The notes under the pieces: generated by a model | The model's input: the letters and a program-made list of their open reading frames with translations, nothing else | The model's database searches: none | Told to the model about the DNA's origin: nothing | Shown here: positions 27,511 through 35,073 of the stretch, one piece after another | Position numbering within the stretch: the stretch's first letter is position 1 | How the letters are laid out: each line of letters begins with the position of its first letter | Origin: Serratia liquefaciens | GTDB taxonomy: Bacteria > Pseudomonadota > Gammaproteobacteria > Enterobacterales > Enterobacteriaceae | Length of the DNA: 64,000 nt | Direction: 5' to 3' | NCBI GenBank assembly: GCA_012719855.1 | Contig: JAAXZN010000059.1 | Coordinates: 101,352 to 165,351, forward strand | Program-made: the position numbers and the translations under genes

Positions 27511-28635
27511 ATGATTCATATTGAGCAAGTCCTCGATAAGCGTGATCTTAAGGCATTTATCGCTTTTCCTTCTTCCCTGTTTCGTGACGATCCTAATTGG
27601 ATTGACCCTTTGTATTTAGAGCGCGAAGAGCATCTCTCTAAGAAGAATCCTGGGACTGACCACATAGAATGGCAGGCATGGGTGGCCAAAAAAGAGGGGA
27701 AGGTGGTCGGGCGGATCACCGCTCAAATTGACGCTTTGCACCGGGAACGCTACGGCGAGGATACCGGTCACTTTGGCATGATCGATGCCATCGAGGATCC
27801 GGCGGTTTTTAGTGCGTTATTTGCCGCGGCAGAAGCTTGGCTGAGGTCTAAGGGCGCGTTAAAAATCACCGGTCCCTTCAGTCTTAATATCAATCAGGAA
27901 AGTGGCCTGTTGGTCGAGGGGTTTGATACTCCGCCGTCGGCGCTGATGACGCACGCCAAACCCTACTACGCTGCCAATCTGGAGCGCCAGGGCTATACGC
28001 AAGGCATAGATTTGCTGGCCTATTGGATGAAGCGAACGGACCTGCATTTTTCGCCTTCCCTGGCAAAAATGATGAGTCAGGTACGCAAAAAGGTCACCCT
28101 GCGCCGCCTCAATCGCAAAAGGTTTAGCGAGGAAATGCAGGTGCTGCGCGAAATTTTCAATTCCGGCTGGCAGGATAACTGGGGATTTGTGCCTTTCACC
28201 GAGCATGAGTTTGCCACCATGGGCGATCAGCTGAAGTTCCTGGTGCCTGATGACATGATTTATATTGCCGAAGTCGATTCAGTGCCTTGCGCTTTCATCG
28301 TCGGTTTGCCCAATATCAACGAGGCTATTGCCGATCTGAACGGCAGTTTATTTCCCTTTGGCTGGGCGAAGCTATTGTGGCGTTTGAAAGTGAGCGGCGT
28401 GCGTACCGCGAGGGTGCCGCTGATGGGCGTTCGCCAGGAGTATCAATTCAGCCGAATAGGGCCGATTATTGCGCTATTGCTGATTGAAGCGTTACATGAT
28501 CCCTTCGAGAAACGTGGTATTGATGCGCTAGAGATGTCCTGGATCCTGGAATCGAATACCGGCATGCGCACCATCCTGGAGCGAATTGGCGCGGTTCCTT
28601 ACAAGCGTTATCGCTTATATGAAAAACAACTCTAA
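27511..28635 (+). CDS. cerS: GNAT-like acyltransferase, putative bacterial ceramide synthase
   Basis: 374 residues, start preceded by AAGG. N-terminal part FPSSLFRDDPNWIDPLYLEREEHLSKKNP, then GKVVGRITAQID and the stretch GALKITGPFSLNINQESGLLVEGFDTPP typical of the GNAT-fold family that includes Caulobacter bCerS, which N-acylates 3-oxosphinganine. Length matches that family. Many members of unrelated loci are annotated only as hypothetical N-acetyltransferases, so the assignment rests on resemblance plus the four neighbouring sphingolipid genes. Transcribed divergently from them. Confidence 0.75.
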   Translation: MIHIEQVLDKRDLKAFIAFPSSLFRDDPNWIDPLYLEREEHLSKKNPGTDHIEWQAWVAKKEGKVVGRITAQIDALHRERYGEDTGHFGMIDAIEDPAVFSALFAAAEAWLRSKGALKITGPFSLNINQESGLLVEGFDTPPSALMTHAKPYYAANLERQGYTQGIDLLAYWMKRTDLHFSPSLAKMMSQVRKKVTLRRLNRKRFSEEMQVLREIFNSGWQDNWGFVPFTEHEFATMGDQLKFLVPDDMIYIAEVDSVPCAFIVGLPNINEAIADLNGSLFPFGWAKLLWRLKVSGVRTARVPLMGVRQEYQFSRIGPIIALLLIEALHDPFEKRGIDALEMSWILESNTGMRTILERIGAVPYKRYRLYEKQL

Positions 28636-28864
28636 CCCCTCTGCAAGACGCTGAATTTATCGGCCCTTAACAGGATGCAAAGCGCGCTGCGCTCAGAGAA
28701 TACCTATGGCCAAAATTGCTTTTTGGCTGTTTGCGATTCAACGTTGCCGGGAAAACAATGTCACACGGGTGATTATTTAATTTCATTAACCAATTTCGTT
28801 ATAAGTTACTGCGCGTTATTTGTTGGTGTTAAAAATTACCCGAATTTTTATAAGAGTAAGATGC
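28636..28864. other. AT-rich gap between cerS and dgkA2
   Basis: 229 bp, AT-rich, without a supported gene; may hold a separate dgkA2 promoter. Confidence 0.3.
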
Positions 28865-29227
28865 ATGCCCTTTGAAAAGAAAAAAGGAATAAATCGCTTA
28901 ATAAGTAGCATAAAAAACTCACTGGCGGGCCTTACTGATGCCGTTTTTACCGAAGATGCTTTCCGCCAATTGCTGGTTATTAACGTAATATTACTGGTTG
29001 TTACATTTACTTTAGATATTACAAAAGTAGAAAGGTTGTTATTGATTGCCAGCAGCTTCCTTTTACTGGTTGTTGAGTTGCTTAACACTGCCATTGAGAG
29101 CGTCGTCGATCGCATTTCTCTGGAGATACATCCCTTATCCAAGCGCGCCAAGGATTTGGGCGGCGCGGCACAGTTGGTTGCGGTGGTGATGACAATAATT
29201 CTTTGGCTGGTGGTCTTATTGGGCTGA
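28865..29227 (+). CDS. Diacylglycerol kinase DgkA paralogue, candidate ceramide kinase
   Basis: 120-residue integral membrane kinase with three helices. All key residues of E. coli DgkA are present with a +2 offset: E71, N74, E78 (VELLNTAIESVVDRI) and K96/D97 (KRAKDLGGAA). The start is taken at the ATG 28865 (15 codons inside a longer frame), where similarity begins. The housekeeping dgkA lies beside lexA in Enterobacterales, which is not here, so this is an extra copy. E. coli DgkA is known to phosphorylate ceramide in vitro, so in this locus it may form ceramide 1-phosphate. Confidence 0.8.
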   Translation: MPFEKKKGINRLISSIKNSLAGLTDAVFTEDAFRQLLVINVILLVVTFTLDITKVERLLLIASSFLLLVVELLNTAIESVVDRISLEIHPLSKRAKDLGGAAQLVAVVMTIILWLVVLLG

Positions 29228-29373
29228 TTAATACCCTCGGGGCAGCCAGATTTTTCCGGAAGTAACGCCAGCTTTCGGCTGCCCTCATCAAGGAAGCAAA
29301 ATATTCTTTGCAGGATAACGTTCTGTCGCTCATTATTTGAAATGTTGTTTCACTTTTATGCCATGAGCCGATC

Positions 29374-30837
29374 TTGAACTTATACGCCGCCCTGCGCCAG
29401 CGCGTGGAAAATACGCCCTGGTATCCTAAACGCAAAAGCTATCGCGTCCTGTTTTGGCGTGAGATCACGCCGCTGGCGGTGCCGATCTTTATGGAGAATG
29501 CCTGCGTCCTGCTGATGGGGGTGCTGAGCACCTTTTTGGTGAGCTGGATTGGCAAAGAGGCGATGGCCGGGGTGGGGCTGGCGGACAGCTTCAACATGGT
29601 GATCATCTCGTTCTTTGCCGCGGTGGATCTGGGCACCACGGTGGTGGTGGCTTTCAGCCTCGGCAAACGGGACAGAAAAAGAGCGCGAGCGGCTGCACGC
29701 CAGTCGCTGGTGTTAATGACCCTGGTGGCCTTTGCGTTGGCGATCGGCATTCATTTGGCGGGTGAGCAGATTATTGATGTGATCGCCGGTGCCGCCACGC
29801 CGGAGGTAAAGGCGTTGGCGCTGTCTTATCTGCAAACCACGGTGTGGAGCTACCCGGCTGCCGCCATTGCCTTGATCGGCAGCGGGGCGCTGCGCGGTGC
29901 CGGCAACACCAAAATCCCGCTGTTGATCAACGGCGGCATGAATATCCTGAATATCATCATCAGCAGCATACTGATTTACGGCATGCTGGGCTGGCACGGG
30001 CTGGGGTTTGTCGGTGCCGGGCTGGGGCTAACCATTTCCCGCTATATTGGTGCCGTCGCGATCGTTTACGTCCTGATGATCGGCTTTAACCCGGCGCTGC
30101 ACATCACGCTGAAAAGTTACTTTACCCCGTTGAAGCTGACCATCCTGTGGGAAGTACTGGGGATAGGTATTCCCGCCAGCATTGAGTCGGTGTTGTTCAA
30201 CGGCGGCAAGTTATTGACCCAAATGTTTGTCGCCGGCATGGGCACCAACGTGATCGCCGGCAATTTCATCGCTTTTTCTGTCGCTTCGTTGATTAACCTG
30301 CCGGGCAACGCCCTGGGGTCGGCGTCGACCATTATTGTAGGCAAACGCCTGGGTAAAGGAGAAATAGCGCAGGCGGAGCGCCAATTGCGCCACATTTTCT
30401 GGCTGGCAACGATTGGGCTGACGGTGATTGCCTGGGGTACCGCGCCCCTGGCGGGGGTCTTCGCCTCGTTTTATACCCAACAAGACGACGTGAAGGAGGT
30501 GGTAAAGGTGTTGCTCTGGCTCAATGCCGCCTTTATGCCTATCTGGGCGGCCTCATGGGTGCTGCCCGCCGGTTTGAAAGGCGCACGCGACGCCCGTTTT
30601 GCGATGTGGGTTTCGATGCTGGGCATGTGGGGATGCCGCGTGGTCGCCGGCTATACGCTGGGCATCATGCTGGGTATGGGCGTGGTCGGCGTCTGGTTGG
30701 GGATGTTTATGGATTGGGCGGTACGCGGCGTCTTGTTCTACTGGCGTATGGTCAGCGGACGGTGGCTGTGGAAATACCCGCGCATAAAATCGAACGCGCT
30801 GGCGGAAAATATCCGGGCGGAAAAAAGCGGCGAGTAA
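29374..30837 (+). CDS. yeeO: MATE-family exporter, YeeO-like
   Basis: 487 residues starting from TTG at 29374 (ATGs upstream meet a stop at once; a GTG at 29403 is an alternative). About twelve membrane helices; conserved FWREITPLAVPIFMENACVLLMG opening and GSGALRGAGNTKIPLLING in the middle. E. coli YeeO exports flavins and dipeptides. In E. coli yeeO is near mtfA and Asn tRNA genes, so its presence here, about 21 kb from mtfA, suggests the intervening segment was inserted. A role in the sphingolipid locus is not implied. Confidence 0.75.
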   Translation: MNLYAALRQRVENTPWYPKRKSYRVLFWREITPLAVPIFMENACVLLMGVLSTFLVSWIGKEAMAGVGLADSFNMVIISFFAAVDLGTTVVVAFSLGKRDRKRARAAARQSLVLMTLVAFALAIGIHLAGEQIIDVIAGAATPEVKALALSYLQTTVWSYPAAAIALIGSGALRGAGNTKIPLLINGGMNILNIIISSILIYGMLGWHGLGFVGAGLGLTISRYIGAVAIVYVLMIGFNPALHITLKSYFTPLKLTILWEVLGIGIPASIESVLFNGGKLLTQMFVAGMGTNVIAGNFIAFSVASLINLPGNALGSASTIIVGKRLGKGEIAQAERQLRHIFWLATIGLTVIAWGTAPLAGVFASFYTQQDDVKEVVKVLLWLNAAFMPIWAASWVLPAGLKGARDARFAMWVSMLGMWGCRVVAGYTLGIMLGMGVVGVWLGMFMDWAVRGVLFYWRMVSGRWLWKYPRIKSNALAENIRAEKSGE

Positions 30838-30840
30838 GGG

Positions 30841-31698
30841 TCAGGCGTTCGCTTCTGCCCGGCCCGGCGCCGATGATGCCTGACTATTTTCCAGGCGCCA
30901 TTTGGCCGGCGAGAGGCCGTGGACCTGTTTAAAGGCCTTGGAAAAGTGCAGTTGGTTTTCATACCCCACCGAAATGCCCACCACCTTGATTGACGTCTGG
31001 CTATTGCACAGCAGGCTGGCGGCGATGCTCATGCGGAAGTTCAGCAGATATACCTTTGGCCCGATGCCGTAGGTGCCTTTAAACAGCCGACACAGGTAAC
31101 TGCGGTTGATGTTGCAGTAGGCGGCCAGGCGCTCAATGGTGAGGGGTTCATGGTAGCGGTTTTCAATGAGCTTTACCGCCTTGCGCAGATGCTGTGCCTT
31201 GTCGCTTGGCGGCTCGGCGATGCTTTGCAAAGCGTTATCAATCAGCGCAGAAAAAAACAGATAGCTCAGGCCCAGCGTCTTTAACCGATGCTCATCATCA
31301 TGGCTGATGAGTTGCCGCAAATAGCGCAGCGCCAGAGGAGCGTCTTCGTTCTGGCGGGGGCGATAAATCGGGAACTGGCGGCTCAGGCGGCACTCTTCGA
31401 AAATCTTGCCGGCCACCAGGCCGTCGACTTCCAGCCACATGTAGTGCCAGGGATCTTTTAAGTCGGCGCGATAGGTGGTCACGTCATGCGGGTGGATCAA
31501 AAAACCTTCTCCAGCCACCACCGGAAACGAGCCATATTCACTGCTCAGCACCCCGGTGCCACTTATCACATAATGAAATAAATAGTGTTGGCGTACCGCC
31601 GGCCCAAAGCTGTGCCCCTTGTCACAGTTCTCCTCGCCATATTGGTACAGGTTCAGCTCGATATTGTCAGTACGACTCAGAGTAAAACTCTTATGCAT
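30841..31698 (-). CDS. AraC-family regulator of the alpha-galactoside genes (RafR/MsmR-like)
   Basis: 285 residues from the ATG at 31698 (GGGG nine bases upstream; a GTG at 31722 is an alternative). N-terminal cupin sensor (HYLFHYVISGTGVLSS, FLIHPHDVTTYRADLKDPWHYMWLEVDG) and C-terminal double helix-turn-helix (LTIERLAAYCNINRSYLCRLFKGTYG, then VVGISVGYENQLHFSKAFKQVHG). It is divergent from melA with a 200-bp gap and is most likely its activator. It is nearer RafR/MsmR than E. coli MelR. Its stop is three bases from the stop of the MATE gene. Confidence 0.85.
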   Translation of the reverse strand: MHKSFTLSRTDNIELNLYQYGEENCDKGHSFGPAVRQHYLFHYVISGTGVLSSEYGSFPVVAGEGFLIHPHDVTTYRADLKDPWHYMWLEVDGLVAGKIFEECRLSRQFPIYRPRQNEDAPLALRYLRQLISHDDEHRLKTLGLSYLFFSALIDNALQSIAEPPSDKAQHLRKAVKLIENRYHEPLTIERLAAYCNINRSYLCRLFKGTYGIGPKVYLLNFRMSIAASLLCNSQTSIKVVGISVGYENQLHFSKAFKQVHGLSPAKWRLENSQASSAPGRAEANA

Positions 31699-31898
31699 CA
31701 GTGATGGCCCCTGTATTTTCACTTACTGTAGCAGTGTAGACGTGGCACGACGGTGGGGGGATCTTCAGATCCAGACCTGGCTCACAGTTTTCATGCTGCG
31801 TCATTTTTCGCCATAACAAGGTCACATTTATCCCTATATTGCGAATGCGTTGCCGCGTAGTTTCAGCTTATCGAAAACCACAGCAGCGGAGAAATACG

Positions 31899-33206
31899 AT
31901 GATTAAAGTGACTTTTATGGGGGCTGGCAGCACCATTTTCGCCAAGAACGTTCTCGGCGATATCATGGCGACGCCGGCCCTGAAAGAGGTGGATATCGCG
32001 CTGTATGATATTGACAGCGCGCGTCTCAATGAATCTTTCGCCATGCTGAGCAATATCAACCGCAATATTAATGCGGGCAGGGCGAAGATCACCCCTTATC
32101 TCGGGGTAGAAAACCGCCGTGTGGCACTGAAAAACGCCAATTACGTGGTGAATGCCATTCAGGTCGGTGGTTACGATCCCTGCACCATCACCGATTTCAC
32201 CATCGCCAGAAAGTACGGCCTGCAGCAGACCATTGCCGATACCCTGGGCATCGGCGGCATCTTCCGCGCGCTGCGTACCATTCCTGTGCTGTTTGATTTT
32301 GCCCGGGACATTGAGGCGGTCTGCCCGGACGCCTGGTTGCTGAACTACACCAACCCCATGGCGTCCTTAACCGGCGCGATGCTGCGCCATACCGGGGTGA
32401 AAACGGTGGGGTTATGTCACAGCGTTCAGGTGTGCGCGGAGACCCTGCTGAAAAGCGTCGATATGCCTACCGACGACGTTCAGTTTCACATTGCCGGCAT
32501 CAACCACATGGCCTGGCTGCTTGACGTTCGCCGCCACGGCGAGGATCTGTACCCGGAAATCAAGCGCCGCGCCAACGCGCTGCAGGGCAAGCATGACGAC
32601 ATGGTGCGCCATGAAATCATGAAAACCTTTGGTTATTACGTCACTGAATCTTCCGAGCATAATGCCGAATACATGCCGTATTGGATTAAACGTCATTACC
32701 CGGAACTGATTGAGCGCTTCAATATCCCTCTCGACGAGTACCCGCGCCGCTGTATCGAGCAAATCGACCAATGGCAGCAACGCAAGCTGGCGTTGACCCA
32801 CGACGCTAACCTGACGCATTCGCGTACCCACGAATATGCCTCATACATTATCGAAGCGATGGAGACCGACCGGCCGTACAAGATTGGCGGCAACGTGCTC
32901 AACACCGGTCTCATCACCAACTTGCCGGCAGAGGCCTGCGTGGAAGTGCCCTGTCTGGTGGATGGGCAGGGGATCACGCCTTGTTACGTCGGCCATTTAC
33001 CGGAGCAACTGGCGGCGCTCAACCGCACCAATATCAATACCCAGCTATTGACCATCGAAGCGGCAGTGACGGGCAAACGCGACGCGATTTACCATGCGGC
33101 TCTGTTGGATCCTCATACTTCCGCCGAACTTTCCATTGATGATATACGTAAGCTGTGCGACGAGCTGATTGAGGCTCACGGCAGCTGGCTCCCTGCCTAT
33201 CACTGA
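31899..33206 (+). CDS. melA: Alpha-galactosidase, glycoside hydrolase family 4
   Basis: 435 residues from the ATG at 31899 (GGAG site). Cytosolic NAD- and Mn-dependent hydrolase of melibiose and related alpha-galactosides. N-terminal dinucleotide motif FMGAGSTIFAKNVLGD; metal ligands C173 (GLCHS) and H203 (GINHMAW); conserved LNYTNPMA. Length is close to E. coli MelA (451). Followed 81 bp later by a LacY-type symporter, giving an uptake-plus-hydrolysis module. Confidence 0.93.
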   Translation: MIKVTFMGAGSTIFAKNVLGDIMATPALKEVDIALYDIDSARLNESFAMLSNINRNINAGRAKITPYLGVENRRVALKNANYVVNAIQVGGYDPCTITDFTIARKYGLQQTIADTLGIGGIFRALRTIPVLFDFARDIEAVCPDAWLLNYTNPMASLTGAMLRHTGVKTVGLCHSVQVCAETLLKSVDMPTDDVQFHIAGINHMAWLLDVRRHGEDLYPEIKRRANALQGKHDDMVRHEIMKTFGYYVTESSEHNAEYMPYWIKRHYPELIERFNIPLDEYPRRCIEQIDQWQQRKLALTHDANLTHSRTHEYASYIIEAMETDRPYKIGGNVLNTGLITNLPAEACVEVPCLVDGQGITPCYVGHLPEQLAALNRTNINTQLLTIEAAVTGKRDAIYHAALLDPHTSAELSIDDIRKLCDELIEAHGSWLPAYH

Positions 33207-33287
33207 TCGCCGAATTTAACCGTATTACCTCCTCAAAACGCACAAGGCGCGGGGCTTCCTGCGCCATCAAAAATAGGGTGGTGAGCC

Positions 33288-34544
33288 ATGTTTTATTTGA
33301 GAAACAAGAATTTTTGGATCTTTGGGGCCTTCTGTTTTTTCTACTTCTTCATCATGGGGGCGGTGCTGCCGTTCTTTCCTATCTGGCTGCATGACGTCAA
33401 CCAGCTCGACCAACAGCAAACCGGATTGGTGTTTGCCTGCATGGCGCTGTTTGCCCTGGTGTTTCAACCGATTTTCGGTTTCGTCACCGACAAATTTGGC
33501 CTGAAGAAACACCTGCTGTGGATGATCATCTTTTTGCTGCTGTTTCTGGCGCCGCTGTTTATTTATGTGTTTTCGCCGCTGCTGCAAACCCATTTTGTGT
33601 GGGGGGCCTTGCTGTGTGGGGTTTACCTGGGGCTGGTGTGCAGCGGCGGTTCACCGGCTATTGAAGCCTATATCGAAAAAGTGAGCCGACGCAGTCAGTT
33701 CGAGTATGGCCGCGCCCGGTTGTTCGGCGGTATCGGTGGGGCCATTTGCGCGGCGATCGTCGGCTATATGTTTACCATCAACAACCAGTTCGCGTTTTGG
33801 CTGGCCTCGAGCTTCGCGCTGATCCTGGCCGGTTTGCTTTATTTGTTCAAACCCGATCAGAGCAGCACGCTGGCGGTGGCGGACGGGTTGGCGTTAAACC
33901 ACAAACCCATCAAGTTAAAGGCGGCGTTGAACCTGCTGAAAATGCGCAAATTCTGGTGTCTGGTGATGTATATCGTGGGGGTGGCCTGCGTGTATGACGT
34001 CTTTGATCAGCAGTTCGCCAACTTCTTTACGTCGTTTTTCAGCGACCGGCATGCGGGAACGCAGGCGTTTGGTTATGTCACGACGCTGGGCGAGTTTCTT
34101 AACGCTTTCATCATGTTCTTTGCACCGTTGATCATTAATCGCATTGGCGGCAAGAATGCGCTGTTGATAGCCGGGGTGATAATGTCGGTGCGGATTATTG
34201 GTTCATCGCAGGCGGATTCGGTCACCGCGGTCATTATCCTCAAAACCCTGCATATGTTTGAGGTGCCGTTCCTGTTGGTGGGCATTTTCAAATACATCAC
34301 CACCCAGTTTAACGTTAACCTCTCGGCGTCGATTTACCTGTGGGGCTTTTGCTTCTTCAAGCAGCTCTCGGCCATCGGTATGTCCTATGCGGCAGGCCTG
34401 ATGTACGTCAATTACGGCTTCAAAACCTCTTACCTGATCCTCGGCTGCATCGCCTTGCTGTTCACGCTGATTTCAGCCTTTGCCCTTAGCGGTAAGGTCG
34501 CGGTAGCCAAGCCGGAGGGCGCACTGCCGGTCGCGGCGAATTAG
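33288..34544 (+). CDS. LacY-family oligosaccharide:H+ symporter (MelY-like)
   Basis: 418 residues, twelve membrane helices. LacY functional residues are conserved in context: Glu in [18 protein letters not shown] (LacY E126, with R144 in GRAR), Arg in VRIIGSSQA (R302), and His/Glu in [12 protein letters not shown] (H322, E325). The family imports lactose, raffinose or melibiose with protons; following melA, melibiose or raffinose is most likely. It differs from E. coli MelB, which belongs to another family. Confidence 0.87.
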   Translation: MFYLRNKNFWIFGAFCFFYFFIMGAVLPFFPIWLHDVNQLDQQQTGLVFACMALFALVFQPIFGFVTDKFGLKKHLLWMIIFLLLFLAPLFIYVFSPLLQTHFVWGALLCGVYLGLVCSGGSPAIEAYIEKVSRRSQFEYGRARLFGGIGGAICAAIVGYMFTINNQFAFWLASSFALILAGLLYLFKPDQSSTLAVADGLALNHKPIKLKAALNLLKMRKFWCLVMYIVGVACVYDVFDQQFANFFTSFFSDRHAGTQAFGYVTTLGEFLNAFIMFFAPLIINRIGGKNALLIAGVIMSVRIIGSSQADSVTAVIILKTLHMFEVPFLLVGIFKYITTQFNVNLSASIYLWGFCFFKQLSAIGMSYAAGLMYVNYGFKTSYLILGCIALLFTLISAFALSGKVAVAKPEGALPVAAN

Positions 34545-34556
34545 TGCCGGCTCAAC

Positions 34557-34751
34557 TCAATACAGCAACGTCATAAGGCTAAAAAACAGCAGCGTCAGCA
34601 CAATGATAAACCCGGTCTGCAGCGTCTTGCGCATCAGGCGACTGTGGCCCCAGCGGGTGGCGCTCAGGCGGCTATCGATGGCAAACAGTGCCGGTACCAT
34701 CAGCAGCACGTAAATCAACATCAGCATGGCGGTCAACGGTTGTTGGCTCAT
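34557..34751 (-). CDS. Small two-helix membrane protein under a Fur-box leader
   Basis: 64 residues, two hydrophobic segments (about 8-26 and 46-63) joined by a basic loop (RLSATRWGHSRLMRK). GGAGG lies about six bases before the ATG. Its ATG overlaps the stop of an upstream 28-codon frame (ATGA), and a Fur-like box lies about 180 bp upstream. No family recognised. Possibly an iron-responsive membrane peptide. Confidence 0.55.
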   Translation of the reverse strand: MSQQPLTAMLMLIYVLLMVPALFAIDSRLSATRWGHSRLMRKTLQTGFIIVLTLLFFSLMTLLY

Positions 34752-34834
34752 TCTGGCGCCTCCGTGCTGAGGGAAAAAGGGGGGGCCCGCAGGGGGGCTA
34801 TGCTGTTTTTTTGCCTGTGATTGTGCTCGACCAT
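34748..34834 (-). CDS. 28-residue leader ORF ahead of the small membrane protein
   Basis: ATG at 34832-34834 with GGAGG three bases upstream; stop TGA at 34748-34750 overlaps the next ATG. The peptide is Pro/His-rich (HNHRQK, APLRAPP). A 7-bp hairpin GGCCGCC/GGCGGCC (34849-34865) lies just upstream of the ribosome site. It may couple or regulate translation of the 64-residue protein. Confidence 0.35.
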   Translation of the reverse strand: MVEHNHRQKNSIAPLRAPPFSLSTEAPE

Positions 34835-34932
34835 GTGCCTCCGAATAGGGCCGCCGAAGGCGGCCACCGGTTACTGCTTGCGATATGAAGATGATTGCCG
34901 GCCACTGCCGGGGCCAACGCAGATATAATATT

Positions 34933-34951
34933 GCGAATGATAATCATTATC
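34933..34951. promoter_or_regulatory. Fur box
   Basis: GCGAATGATAATCATTATC matches the 19-bp Fur consensus at about 16-17 positions, with a perfect core TGATAATCATTATC. Located upstream of the minus-strand leader ORF and small membrane protein; no plus-strand gene starts after it. Confidence 0.8.
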
Positions 34952-35022
34952 AATACTTGGCGTGAAATTTTATTGCAGGACGAGGATGAGAGGGAGGGAA
35001 AGCTTTTTACTGCGGTTTTAAA

Positions 35023-35056
35023 GTGACAGGGCACGCCATCCGGCGTGCCCTGTCAC
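35023..35056. terminator. Long perfect hairpin after gcd
   Basis: GTGACAGGGCACGCC (35023-35037) pairs perfectly with GGCGTGCCCTGTCAC (35042-35056) around a four-base loop, 18 bp past the gcd stop. On the minus strand it is followed by TTTAAAA. Confidence 0.75.
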
Positions 35057-35073
35057 AAGACTATCCTCTGCGA

